This document shows, one piece after another, positions 32,101 to 40,442 of a DNA stretch of 64,000 nucleotides. The notes under the pieces were generated by a model. It did no database searches. It saw only the letters and a list, made by a program, of their open reading frames with translations, and was not told the DNA's origin. Source of the stretch: Tomocerus qinae (taxonomy: Eukaryota > Arthropoda > Collembola > Entomobryomorpha > Tomoceridae); assembly GCA_020055645.1 (NCBI GenBank), contig CM034546.1, forward strand, positions 95,480,001 through 95,544,000, in the 5' to 3' direction. Both the position numbers and the translations under genes were made by a program. Within the stretch, counting starts at the first letter, position 1, and each line of letters starts with the position of its first letter.

Positions 32101-32785
32101 GATATATTTTTATGGTTTAAGATACATTTTTATGGTTTGGGATATATTTTTATGGTTTAAGATATATTTTTATGGTTTGGGATATATTTTTATGGTTGAC
32201 TTCACTGCCCGCAGTCTGTCGGCTTCCCGTAAGTTGGGTTGGTGTGCTCAGGATACAAATCTGTACCCTAAGCACACTTGGCTTGGTGTGCTCGGGGTAC
32301 AGATTTGTATCCTGAGCACCATTGGCTTGGTGTGCTCGGAGTACAAATCTGTATCCCGAGCACATTTGGCCTAGTGTGCTCGGGATACAGATTTGTATCC
32401 CGAGCATGTGCACAAAATTACTGTGCTCGCTTTACAAATCAGTCATTTTCTTAACCCACTAAACTGTGCCGTAAAAGTGTGCTAGGATCTAACCCAGGTA
32501 CTCCAATGTGATCATACCCAAGAATACTTATTACGATATTTTTTCTTTAACAGGATTGAATACCATGGGCTGTACATTTCAAGACCGTCTCCAGATGTAG
32601 CTCGTTATAAAATGCTGAAACATAACCCTCAATCAGTAAACAAGGATCGCTTGAAAATTCTCGAATCAGGAAACCTCCGTTTTAAAACAGATGGTCTTAT
32701 CAATTTAAACTATACAGTGGAGCAAATCACTTTAGTCAAGCTGTACACTTTGATCCGAGTTCAACTTTATCGTCTCGAGGAATAG
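20179..32785 (+). CDS. Beta-1,4-galactosyltransferase-family enzyme, copy 2 (predicted beta4-GalNAc transferase)
   Basis: Three exons: 20179-21104, 21177-21209 and 32554-32785, giving 396 residues from the ATG in GGCCATGGCG. Same layout as copy 1: membrane anchor at about 9-25, shorter stem, then FNRAMLFNVGF, DVDLIPEND, PYTLPYKTLFGG, WGWGGEDDDM (W308 to M317) and KMLKH. Unlike copy 1 it keeps the canonical Gly-Gly before EDDD, so all expected catalytic and metal-binding residues are present. Leu at the donor-specificity position again predicts UDP-GalNAc use, known for invertebrate members. Intron 2 spans 21210-32553, 11.3 kb against 1.75 kb in copy 1, because of the nested transposons; splice sites are intact. 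The 3' part of exon 1 is almost identical to copy 1 while exon 3 is clearly diverged. Confidence 0.88.
22369..22415 (-). mobile_element. Possible terminal fragment of a hAT-like DNA transposon
   Basis: Read on the minus strand from 22415, the sequence starts CAGGGCCGGTCTGTCGTGGG and continues to GGGGCCCC. CAGGGCCGG-type ends are common among hAT elements. The opposite end was not found, so this is a fragment at most. Confidence 0.3.
23303..23493. repeat. Three diverged tandem copies of a 60-72 bp unit
   Basis: TCCAGTCTTG, then TTTTATGAGCTTTTGCATCCCTC, then TTTTCTGGT and ATCACTGGAT recur three times with substitutions and indels. Confidence 0.6.
24361..24384. repeat. ACAG microsatellite
   Basis: Five consecutive ACAG/CAGA units. 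Confidence 0.8.
24600..24776. repeat. Sub-terminal repeats with internal dyads, left arm
   Basis: GTGCTCGGGATACAGATTTG and its complement CAAATCTGTATCCCGAGCAC alternate four to five times, each pair itself a dyad. The mirrored set lies at 32240-32408. Such sub-terminal dyads are typical binding arrays in foldback-type elements (inference). Confidence 0.7.
24976..25127. repeat. GC-rich tandem repeat of about 15-16 bp
   Basis: GAACCCCTGAACCCC with variants GAATCCCTGGACCCC repeats about nine times. Only a short counterpart (31529-31567) remains in the right arm, so array length differs between arms. Confidence 0.8.
25174..25192. repeat. Short telomere-type (CCTAA) run in the foldback arm
   Basis: CTAACCTAACCTAACCTAA is three to four units of the complement of TTAGG, the arthropod telomere repeat. 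The mirrored arm has a matching TTAGGTTAGGTTAG at about 25347-25360. Confidence 0.6.
25405..26138 (+). repeat. 5' long terminal repeat
   Basis: 734 bp, TG...CA ends with a 5-bp inverted repeat TGTGA/TCACA. TATATAA at 25628-25634 and AATAAA at 26001-26006 give a plausible U3-R-U5 order on the + strand. The 92-codon frame open on the minus strand is not a gene. Confidence 0.93.
26139..26156 (+). promoter_or_regulatory. Primer-binding site
   Basis: TGGCGCGGACTCGGAGCC starts directly after the 5' LTR. TGG pairs with the CCA end of a tRNA, and the next 15 bases would pair with a tRNA ending GGCTCCGAGTCCGCG-CCA. Which tRNA cannot be told here. Confidence 0.75.
26268..26459 (+). other. Short sense-strand frame after the leader, possible gag remnant
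   Basis: 63 codons open on the + strand, TTG as first possible start and internal ATGs (for example IMEQLMKLTPQLWKPANSK). Its position just after the primer-binding site is where gag would start, but there is no recognisable motif. It overlaps the polyadenylation signals of the antisense unit. Confidence 0.2.
26443..26452 (-). terminator. Tandem polyadenylation signals of the antisense unit
   Basis: Two overlapping AATAAA hexamers on the minus strand, downstream of the antisense ORFs and inside the LTR element. Confidence 0.5.
26663..27191 (-). pseudogene. Downstream antisense frames, possibly an eroded or spliced continuation
   Basis: Two overlapping minus-strand frames (26844-27191 and 26663-26926) continue past the acidic ORF. 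One contains LPLCGLRMIARNLKRHRMSG, which resembles the second half of a C2H2-type zinc finger (Cys, then RNLKRH); a first Cys is missing. The other carries VEEGPIEVNSLN and DVSPSLMAVLADELLQQ, acidic-amphipathic in character. A donor-like GAGAGG|GTAAGG ends the upstream ORF at about 27072, so splicing may join these pieces; no convincing acceptor was identified. Confidence 0.35.
27070..27408 (-). CDS. Acidic antisense ORF overlapping ORF1 in the -1 frame
   Basis: 112 codons from an ATG that lies inside the last 47 bases of ORF1, in the -1 frame relative to it. The product is Ser/Glu-rich with two acidic runs (ASEDSEDTSDEEYVPS and SSSESEEESE), a composition seen in transcriptional activators and nuclear linkers. 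It ends at a donor-like GG|GTAAGG. It may be expressed by reinitiation, by frameshifting, or as part of a spliced exon. No slippery heptamer is obvious in the overlap. Confidence 0.5.
   Translation of the reverse strand: MEKELPRSSCVSVLFEPVTPEIRAASPSEPVASTSTALHINSRPVSSTTDVIPHCSVLEVAGEVSQENEMQTLASEDSEDTSDEEYVPSNLGSSSESEEESEVGCASLLRRG
27362..28701 (-). CDS. Antisense spliced gene inside the LTR element, 360-residue ORF1 of unknown function
   Basis: Minus strand. An exon ends at 28701 (AGAG|GTAATTG), an exon spans 28539-28608 (acceptor AATTCTTCTAG, donor AATG|GTAAGTG), and the main exon runs from 28441 (acceptor TTTTATTTTACTGTAG) to the stop at 27362. The introns are 92 and 97 nt with good pyrimidine tracts. 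An in-frame TAG precedes the ATG that forms the last three bases of the middle exon, and the frame then reads NSRSELSRTLVGGVWHVKPS onwards for 359 residues. No transmembrane segment, nucleic-acid-binding motif or known domain is recognised; several Cys and a repeated ARRDVPV/ARRDVPS motif are present. It lies opposite to the element's own transcription, so its introns would persist in sense genomic RNA. It could be a captured host or viral gene. Confidence 0.65.
28702..29403. other. Region upstream of the antisense gene
   Basis: No long frame. Read on the minus strand, TTTATAAG near 29088-29095 is TATA-like and CTCTCAA|GTGAGTAC near 29100-29112 is donor-like, so further 5' non-coding exons or the promoter could lie here. 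Nothing firmer seen. Confidence 0.35.
29404..29875. repeat. Eight tandem copies of a 60-bp unit inside the LTR element
   Basis: The unit GACGTGCACCGTCAATAAAG with ATTGCGAAGACCAGGGCAAC and CGCTCTGTGACTCCGACTAA repeats eight times at an exact 60-bp period. The middle copies are identical and only the first and last carry changes. Because 60 is divisible by three, one frame on + and two on - stay open through the array; this is a consequence of periodicity and not evidence of coding. TGACGGTGCACGTC (minus strand) holds paired CRE-like half-sites, so the array could act as an enhancer (inference). Confidence 0.95.
30086..30373 (+). other. Sense-strand 95-codon ORF in the 3' part of the LTR element
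   Basis: ATG-initiated frame with no recognised domain; a splice-acceptor-like TTTCTTTTTTCAG sits near its start (30108-30119), the place where env-type messages of retroelements are often spliced. A further open segment at 30533-30772 has two hydrophobic stretches. These may be remnants of a lost sense gene; the case is weak. Confidence 0.25.
30779..30790 (+). promoter_or_regulatory. Polypurine tract
   Basis: TAAGAAGGGTAG, purine-rich and directly adjacent to the 3' LTR, the position of the plus-strand DNA primer. Confidence 0.6.
30791..31524 (+). repeat. 3' long terminal repeat
   Basis: 734 bp, same ends as the 5' LTR, with TATATAA at 31014-31020 and AATAAA at 31387-31392. Two substitutions relative to the 5' copy were found by eye. 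Confidence 0.93.
31741..32195. repeat. 20-bp tandem array (expanded) in the right foldback arm
   Basis: GATATATTTTTATGGTTTGG repeats about 20 times with GG/AA and TAT/TAC variants at a fixed 20-bp period. The left arm holds only about six to seven units (24818-24950), so the array has expanded on one side since the hairpin formed. Confidence 0.92.
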
Positions 32786-34851
32786 TTACACGGGGTTAAA
32801 AATTTTACTTGTATTTCTTTGTCAAGTTATTTCAGTTTCAGTTGGCAGGTTTCTAGTAAAATACAGAAATAGCTTTATAATTCTTGATATGAACTTTTTC
32901 AAAATATGTCTTTATAGTAGAAACTTATTTCCTACAGATCAACAGATTTATACCTTTATTTTGTAATTAGCAAGGTTGCCCTTTGGCAGCATCATATATT
33001 TGGGACGATTATCGGGTACTGGAGATACTGGAGTATCAGAGAATTATATCAGTAAATGTACCATATTTACTGAAAGGATACTCCAAGTTAAAGATGTTTA
33101 GATGCTGGAGCATAATTTTAAACTTTAACAATAAAAATTTTATTTGGATATAATGTTCGTGTAGCTAGGATAATTGCTAATTATGTAGACAAACACATAA
33201 TATTCTAAAATGATAAATACCTCTCTTTCAGGCATACTTTATTGCAGAGTTAGGAAAGTAATAAGCACTGCAAAAGCGGAAGATTGAATGTCACAATGGT
33301 TAATAAATGGCCATTTAAATTTTAAACATGATTTTTTCTAATTGTTGTCTATACACACGTGAGATTCCCACCTATTATCCGTAGATTCTGTCCACATAAT
33401 TAAAACAAAGTGTGGAAGATTAATGAAGCGTCTGAAACGCAATGCAAGCCGTTATGCATGATGTTTTTGTCAAAAATCTTGGTTCGTTAGGTATACGAAG
33501 AGAGGAGCAGTAAATATGGAAAGTATACAAGTTTGATCCACTGTACGGTGACTCCCTGCACGAAATTGTATAAACTTCCCAAAACTTCTCATGCCCAGCT
33601 TCTGATTTTGATTTAATGAAATTACCTGTATGTATTCTCGTGTGAAGCACATCGTAAACCTGTACTGTACTCTGCTCAATGAGTTTTAAAGAGAGTAGGA
33701 ATTTATCAACTACTATTTCCTCATCTCACGATCCAAGTGGTTTCGTGTGTAACAGATAACTTTCTGCCGGTAGACCTACCTATTTTATGAGCATCTAACT
33801 TTGATTATTGAATTCAGCTTTACTAATTTACTCAAACAGATCCTGCTAGCTCTCTACTTACAGTTAACTAAAAACTATATTTTACATTTTCAGTCGCCCA
33901 TTATGAATTAGAAAGAGACGATGATGGGTGTCGGTAACGCATGTTTTGTCTTGTGTGTGCTGTCATGTTTCTTGTACCTACCTAAAATTATTCTCATTAT
34001 CAATGTGACTAGAATGTATATTCCCAAAAAGAACAGATAAGAAAATAAATTGGTATATGCTTCATTTAAATTTTATAGCATTTGACGTTTTCTCTGGGTT
34101 GTTTGCTCTTGGATGCAGATGAGACACAGACATTTGCTAAAATAGTGTGCAATTCTGTGATCCAAGGAACGAGGATACCAAATCGATGACGCGGTGTGCG
34201 TTTACTACATAGTACAATTATATGTGATGTACAATTAAAGTTATAGAAGTTATATGTGATGTAAGCTTATATTTTTGTATTATTATAATATAGGTTATCA
34301 AAGAAAAAGAAAAAGCTTCGTTTTTTCCATCTTGTAGTATAATAAGAAGGAACTTGTGGCTGCGGTGGGAAATGTGTCACTTGTTGCAACTCTATTCTCT
34401 TCTGTTGCATTTGCTACATGTGAAATGCAAAAGCATCGTACCAATACCAACTTAAGCCTCTAGTTTCAAGCTTAACAGAAATAGACACAACCTGAAAAGA
34501 TTTTGCCCGCAAACCTACATAAAAAAGTAAATAGACAAAAGACACTTGTGTTTATATGAGCTCATAAAAAGAGAAATGTCCTTTTATTGAAGGCAATTGA
34601 ATGGATTTGTTGACCGACAGACCCACCAATGAGAATTTCTATTCATCAAAGTACACACTTGTACGGAGACATTAGTCTTACAGCTCTGTTGAGATGCACT
34701 TAATAAATACTACTTATTCACTGTGGATAATGTAAGTAAATAACATTACTTTAATAAGTATGTACATAGACAGCAGAAGTAAATAGTAGCACAAATCCAC
34801 ACCACACATCATGGTACTTAAATTTACCTAGTTATTGCATCTTTCATTTAG

Positions 34852-34884
34852 GGTGGAATCGGTGACAGTAGTGCATATGTGGCG
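34852..34884 (+). other. Candidate microexon
   Basis: TTGCATCTTTCATTTAG, a strong acceptor, is followed by 33 open bases reading GGIGDSSAYVA and the donor GCG|GTAAGG. No partner exon was found. Confidence 0.2.
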
Positions 34885-37800
34885 GTAAGGGAACTGCCTA
34901 ATCTCGTCCTAAACGAAATTGTATCGAAAAATAGTAAATGTTTACTTTGTTTACACAGCAAGTACAAAACCTACATGCTTATCATGTTACAGATTACCAA
35001 TATTTTAGCGATTGGAAATGCTGGGAGTCAATGTGAAATTATGATCAGACATTTCGAACAAATTAATGCATCATAATTGTAACTTGCACTGGACTGACAC
35101 TCAGGAAAATGATACTCGAATTTTTATAAGACACTATGACATAATTTAATCCGCATATGTAGAGTGTGGAATAGCCGTTAGCAAGATTTTGTATCATGTC
35201 CTTGTGTTAAAGTTGTTTCCTTATGGTCACAAAATTAGTTTTCTAAATGTCTCAAAATGACTCTTTAATGTAGCTTTCTAATTATTGCTATTGGACCAAA
35301 TAGTAACAATTTGCTACTCGTTACATATGAGTACATGCACATAAATAACGTATACGTAACAACTAACAAGAAAGGTTCAATTTAGTAAAGATTATTATAC
35401 TTTGTGTATCCATTTTGTGTCACTGTTTTGTTTGGTCAGTTTTCTAACGTTATTCTTAGTTCTTACTTTATATATATTGCTCATACATTTATATTGAATG
35501 TTTACCATTCACTATTGGTAATTATTTTGTACAAGTGTTCTTGTTCATTACTGGTCCGAGTCACTCGTGCGTTAGTGTCCACAACCGCAGAGTCTGTGTA
35601 TGTACAGGATGCCTATTTTCATTCATAAGAATAGTAGAGTAGTAGTTATGAACTGATCATTTGCGTTTACGAAATTGTATTCAATTACTTTCTGAAACAG
35701 TGTGTTACTAGTGATGTGAAAAATTGTTTGGGTTTACTATCTGTACATTGCGTATAATATGTGTAAACAATAAGTAGGTATTGGTTTTGCTTCTTTAACA
35801 CGAATAGAGTTCACCAGACTTAATTGACAACAATCTATCAAAAGTAGATTGTGTGGTTCACATCTTTCAAATTCTCTCTTATGCCCAATTTCCAAACGTG
35901 TGTAGACAACTTTTGTTAAAATAACTGTCAATGTACTATGTATACTTAAGAAACACTATAGTAGTGCAGGTGAATGTTTGAATAAATGCTCCAATGTCTT
36001 CATGATGAAGAGCTTAAGGTTGTATATTATTACCAATTGACGAAAAAATGGTTCTTGAGAGTTTAGATTTAGATCAATGAATAGTTGTTTTGTATTTTCA
36101 AACTGGAGACGTATAAGATCAAGCATTTTTTTCTTCTTTACCTATTAACTCATCTGGATTTCCACTTGCAAAGATGCTGTAAATGATAATTGCAATGCAG
36201 AGCATCAATTTACAATTCTAATTTTTGTAATAAGTAATAGTAGAACAAGTACCAAAACATCGCATGCATAACACCCTTAGAAGGCTACTTAAAAAAGTAG
36301 AAGCAGTTTTTGCTGATTAATTTCCTGTTTTTGTTTGTTGAAAATACAGTATTTTAAAGTAACATAATAATTAGAAGAATTTTGGTAACTCTTTCACGAT
36401 TTTCAAGCTAAACGGTTGCGTGCCACTACTGTTCATGTAGTATGCTGTAAATGTCTGTAACAGCATTGAAGCTCAGCCAAGCTCGATCAGTCAGCAAGAA
36501 ACTCTTGTTTAAAAAGAACAGACAGAAAGGAAACCGGAAGGAAGATAGTCTGCTGCTACTATTATAATAAAAGGATTCAAGGAGGCGATTAGATTTGGTA
36601 AGTTGAGCTGAACTGGATGATACAATGACTTATCATAAAAACTACATTTTTATTGTTGGGCAAAAGAACCGGTGAGTAAAGGAAAGCAGAGCAGAGTAAA
36701 ATATAGTAAGTTTTATCATGTATACCTACATTATATAATGTACCTATGTATTAGCCTTTGAAGAATAACCGACCATAAGGCCCATCTTAAAAGGAACACA
36801 TAAGATACGTGAACAACAGCACAAATCCCAAAAATGGCATAGCCAGAGGAGTGGCATTGAGAGCATCAATGCATCAAAAAAGTTAATACACAATATTTAT
36901 TCCTAAGTACACAAATTACAACTGCATTACAATTTACGTTAACAATACATTTCTAGATACAATAAACTGCATTCGGTCTATGCACATCAAATGCCAGTGG
37001 TCTTGTTAGTTTTATTTCCGCAAGTTCACGTCAATATTTGCTGTCCCTTCATCTATAACTTCTCGAACATTGTAAAACAATGAATCCTTGCCATACTACT
37101 ATATTACACACAACTGCATGCGAGCATTTACACTTTTCTACGCATCCTCCTCTTGAAGAATTTAATTTTGGTAAGCACAACTTAGGCTTATGCCAGATAT
37201 GAAACTAGTTCTTTCAATATAGATCCCAGGATTATGATGATGTCTATTTAATGGGTTCCTATTTAAGTATATTCGCTAAAGATTATCTCAGGTGTATTGT
37301 ATAAAAGAAGGTAATGTGATACTCATCTATAATTTCAGTACTATTTAGTAAGAGAGAACTTTTTGCCGTGTTTTGTTTGGGGGAATCGCAGCGGTTCAGC
37401 TGACACAGTCTTGTTACCTTTGCTTTGCTCACAATCAGTGTCGCGTTGTGATTTGTGATAACGATAACATTAGAGTTAGCGGTAGAATTCTCTGTATTAG
37501 CTTAAGTTCGTTATCCGTGATGGGTAAATCATTTCTCCCTCACCTCATCATCATCTTCCTCTTAAAATAGAGGCATGTCGCTTCCTTTTCCTACTGCAGT
37601 CATTCATTACACTCAGCTTGAATCTTCCTATGCCTTGCTTGTGCTGTCTTAAACTACTATGATCATACCTTGATATTCATAAGTGATACTACAGCTTTTG
37701 TGATGATGCTCTATGATTTTCCTTTGTTGCCACTGTAAGGGTTATTTTCTGTTTGAATTCAGTGTAATTGCTCTCACTATTGTGAAGTCGTATTAATATC

Positions 37801-40398
37801 AAAGCGAAGAAAAGAAAATAAATCATAAACACTTTAGCAGTTGTTACTTGTGACAATAATAACACCTAATAACAAGTAAATTGCAGCTGTTTTTCTGAAT
37901 AGATGGAATGATACAACTCTTCACTGCATTACATAATACCAATACTTAAATGTACGCTTAATCTGTTATGTTTATCTTTGCTTGTCGCTACATTCTCCAC
38001 AGGCTAGACTCTAGAGATAGTTTTACTCTGCTATACAAAATACATCTCCGTCAACTATACACAAAGAATTTTTCTGTCTCATTTACTCTTCGTGTTTTAT
38101 TATAAAGCAGTTTATATTTAGTGATACTAGTAATGCATTTTTGATACGATACGGAGGTATTGCTTTAATATTTATTATCTAGCAGAACTGGAGCTAATAA
38201 GGCTAACGGGCATACATGCTGAATTAAAATCTCATTTAGACTCCTTCAGATGCAACAATCATAAATGATTTATATCAGTTCATATCATTTATATCTTGAA
38301 ACTAGTAAAAGTAAAATCCCTTATCAGTGGAGGTTGAATTCGCACATTTACAGTATTTACACTCACACACTTGACTACTGTTTACCTTCATACTTTTAGT
38401 AAAATTGTCTCAAAAATATTGCCTACAACTGTGATTTGTAACACTTTGTACACAAAATTATAATATTTGCAAATGTCAAAATGTAAACACCATATCATTG
38501 CCCCTGAGTCCTTGCAGACAATTTTATTTCAGCTTGTTCCATGTATAATTGACTATATGACACAATATTATATGACATGACATGAAGGGAATTTTAGAAT
38601 GGTTTGAATTCCGTAACATTCAGTGGCATGCATATATTTTTGTGGAAAAATTACAACAATGCTATACTACGACCAAATAAGTATATTTATACGAAAGGAA
38701 AAAAATAACACATATGTACTTGTGTATGGCTATTATGCCAGGTCTTGTACCTTTACAAAGCATTCATTACGTTATGTTATTTTGTTGAAAATTGCGGATT
38801 CCCTTTGATTCTTGCGTTATGTTGTGTGCTTCTGCCTAGTTGGCTCTTCAAGCGTAAAAAATTCAGAAGAAAATCATGCCTAATTCTTTTCTATCCACAA
38901 TATATACATGTATGTAGGCAAACTCACTTGAAATTTAATGCATTTTATGTCTACATGTTTTGGTGTATGTAACAAATACGACAGGATGTAATGAGAAGCA
39001 TCTTAACTTCACATAAAACCCTAAAGGACTCTACATCTCTTTAGCATCAAATGCACAATAATAATTTACAAGTGTAAAAATATTGTACAGTATTAGTTGA
39101 TGAGGTAAATGTTTTGCATTAGAACATGATTACGCACTATTGGATGTATGTACTGGGACAAAGATGGAACAGTGTTATCTTTTTTGCATGAAAGGGAAAG
39201 AATAGTAGTGGCCATAGTCATGAGGTAATAATTGTAATCTCTGACAAAGAGGATAATCTTTAGAAAATACATTATACTTGTGATGAACTATGTCGTAATT
39301 GCTTTTCTGTTGTAATAAGATTTGTTGAGGCATAACTATTTTCCTAAAATACGAAAGAGTTGGGTAGGTATTTAGCAGTGGAATTAAACTTTGCAGTTGT
39401 ATAGTTAGTAAAACCTTAAGCTTACTAAGTGTATGCGATTATCTTGACTAATTTGCTATTTAAAGTGTCATTTCATCCTAGGTACTGTTTTGAAGCTTGA
39501 GAACGCGAAAGGACGTTTGTTCCCTTCAAATCAGAAAATTGCTTACGATTTCACAAATACTTGGTCAAACACTATCAAAACTTACCTAAGTAAATAACTA
39601 TTATGCGATGACAATGACAATTATGACGGCTGTCAAGTAACTAGCCTGAACTACTACTATGTAGTGTAACTACATTTAGTCATGAATCCTAAATCATCGC
39701 AGAATGCTTTCTGAGACCATATTTTCAATTACCTAAGGGCAAAGAAATTCTTAGGGTATAGGATATCTTTTGCAGATAAACAAGTACTAGTTATTTAATA
39801 ACCTTAAATTTTATTGGATCTACAGGAAAAAACAAATTAAAGAGAAATACAGATAGTTACTTTAAACAAAAATAGCCTTTTGGTCGATTTTTGTCATTAT
39901 CGCAAATCTTGTTACTGATTATATCAATTTGTTAAGTTTCCTGTGGCCCTAAAGGTTCTCTTGTTCAAAAAGAGAAAATTGTATAACCTTTTTGAAGTAA
40001 ACTAACAGTAATAGTAGCTAAATATCAGTAGAAGAATGAAATGCTAGCCAGTTCTTTGTAACTGATGAGATGAGCTTGAGCGAGTAAGCCGAAGGGAAAT
40101 TTCTTGAAGAAATATGAATGAGCGAAGGAAAGTGAAGGTTTCCCTCAGATGCAAGCAAACAAATCACGCTACATTCATTGCATAGCGAGGAATGTAATTA
40201 CAATAGGATTCACAAGCAATACATCACAAGAATGTCTGTAAACTGCAGGCAATGTGCTGTGTTCTGTAAATAACTGAGTTGTCGCGAAAAGAAAATCATC
40301 CAAATTACATTTCCACTACAATGTAAACAGAAAGAGCCTTTATAAATTCTGTGTCGTTCTGTGCCTATTCTTGTTATACAAATAAAATATGTAGGTAC

Positions 40399-40442
40399 CT
40401 TATGCTGACGCTCCAACACTGCTGCAGCAGCATCTGATGTAG
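40399..40442 (-). other. Candidate minus-strand small exon
   Basis: On the minus strand TATTCCCTCTCAAG is followed by 44 bases in which the frame reads TSDAAAAVLERQHK, ending at CATAAG|GTACCTAC. The local composition (Ala/Glu/Arg/Gln, helix-prone) is unlike the AT-rich surroundings. It may belong to a gene with large introns reaching across this stretch; the family is not recognised. Confidence 0.3.

Larger units (their letters stand above)
24568..32443. mobile_element. Large foldback/MULE-like element with 9-bp target duplication, split by an LTR retroelement
   Basis: The left end ACTGATTTGTAAAGCGAGCA is exactly mirrored at 32443. The 9-bp direct repeat CATTTTCTT abuts both ends (24559-24567 and 32444-32452), the duplication size of Mutator-like and Foldback elements. 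The left arm runs to about 25257. The loop is near 25270. The right arm runs 25285-25404 and resumes at 31525-32443 after the LTR insertion. Without the insertion it is about 1.76 kb. Arms contain, from outside in, a run of GTGCTC/GGATACAAATCTGTA repeats, a TATGGTTTGGGATATATTTT array, a GAACCCCTGAACCCC array and TTAGG units. No transposase gene seen. It lies in intron 2 of galactosyltransferase copy 2. Confidence 0.88.

Noticed and set aside
31897..32160. 87-codon frame rich in YIFMVWDIFLWF words
   Set aside because: Translation of the 20-bp tandem array.
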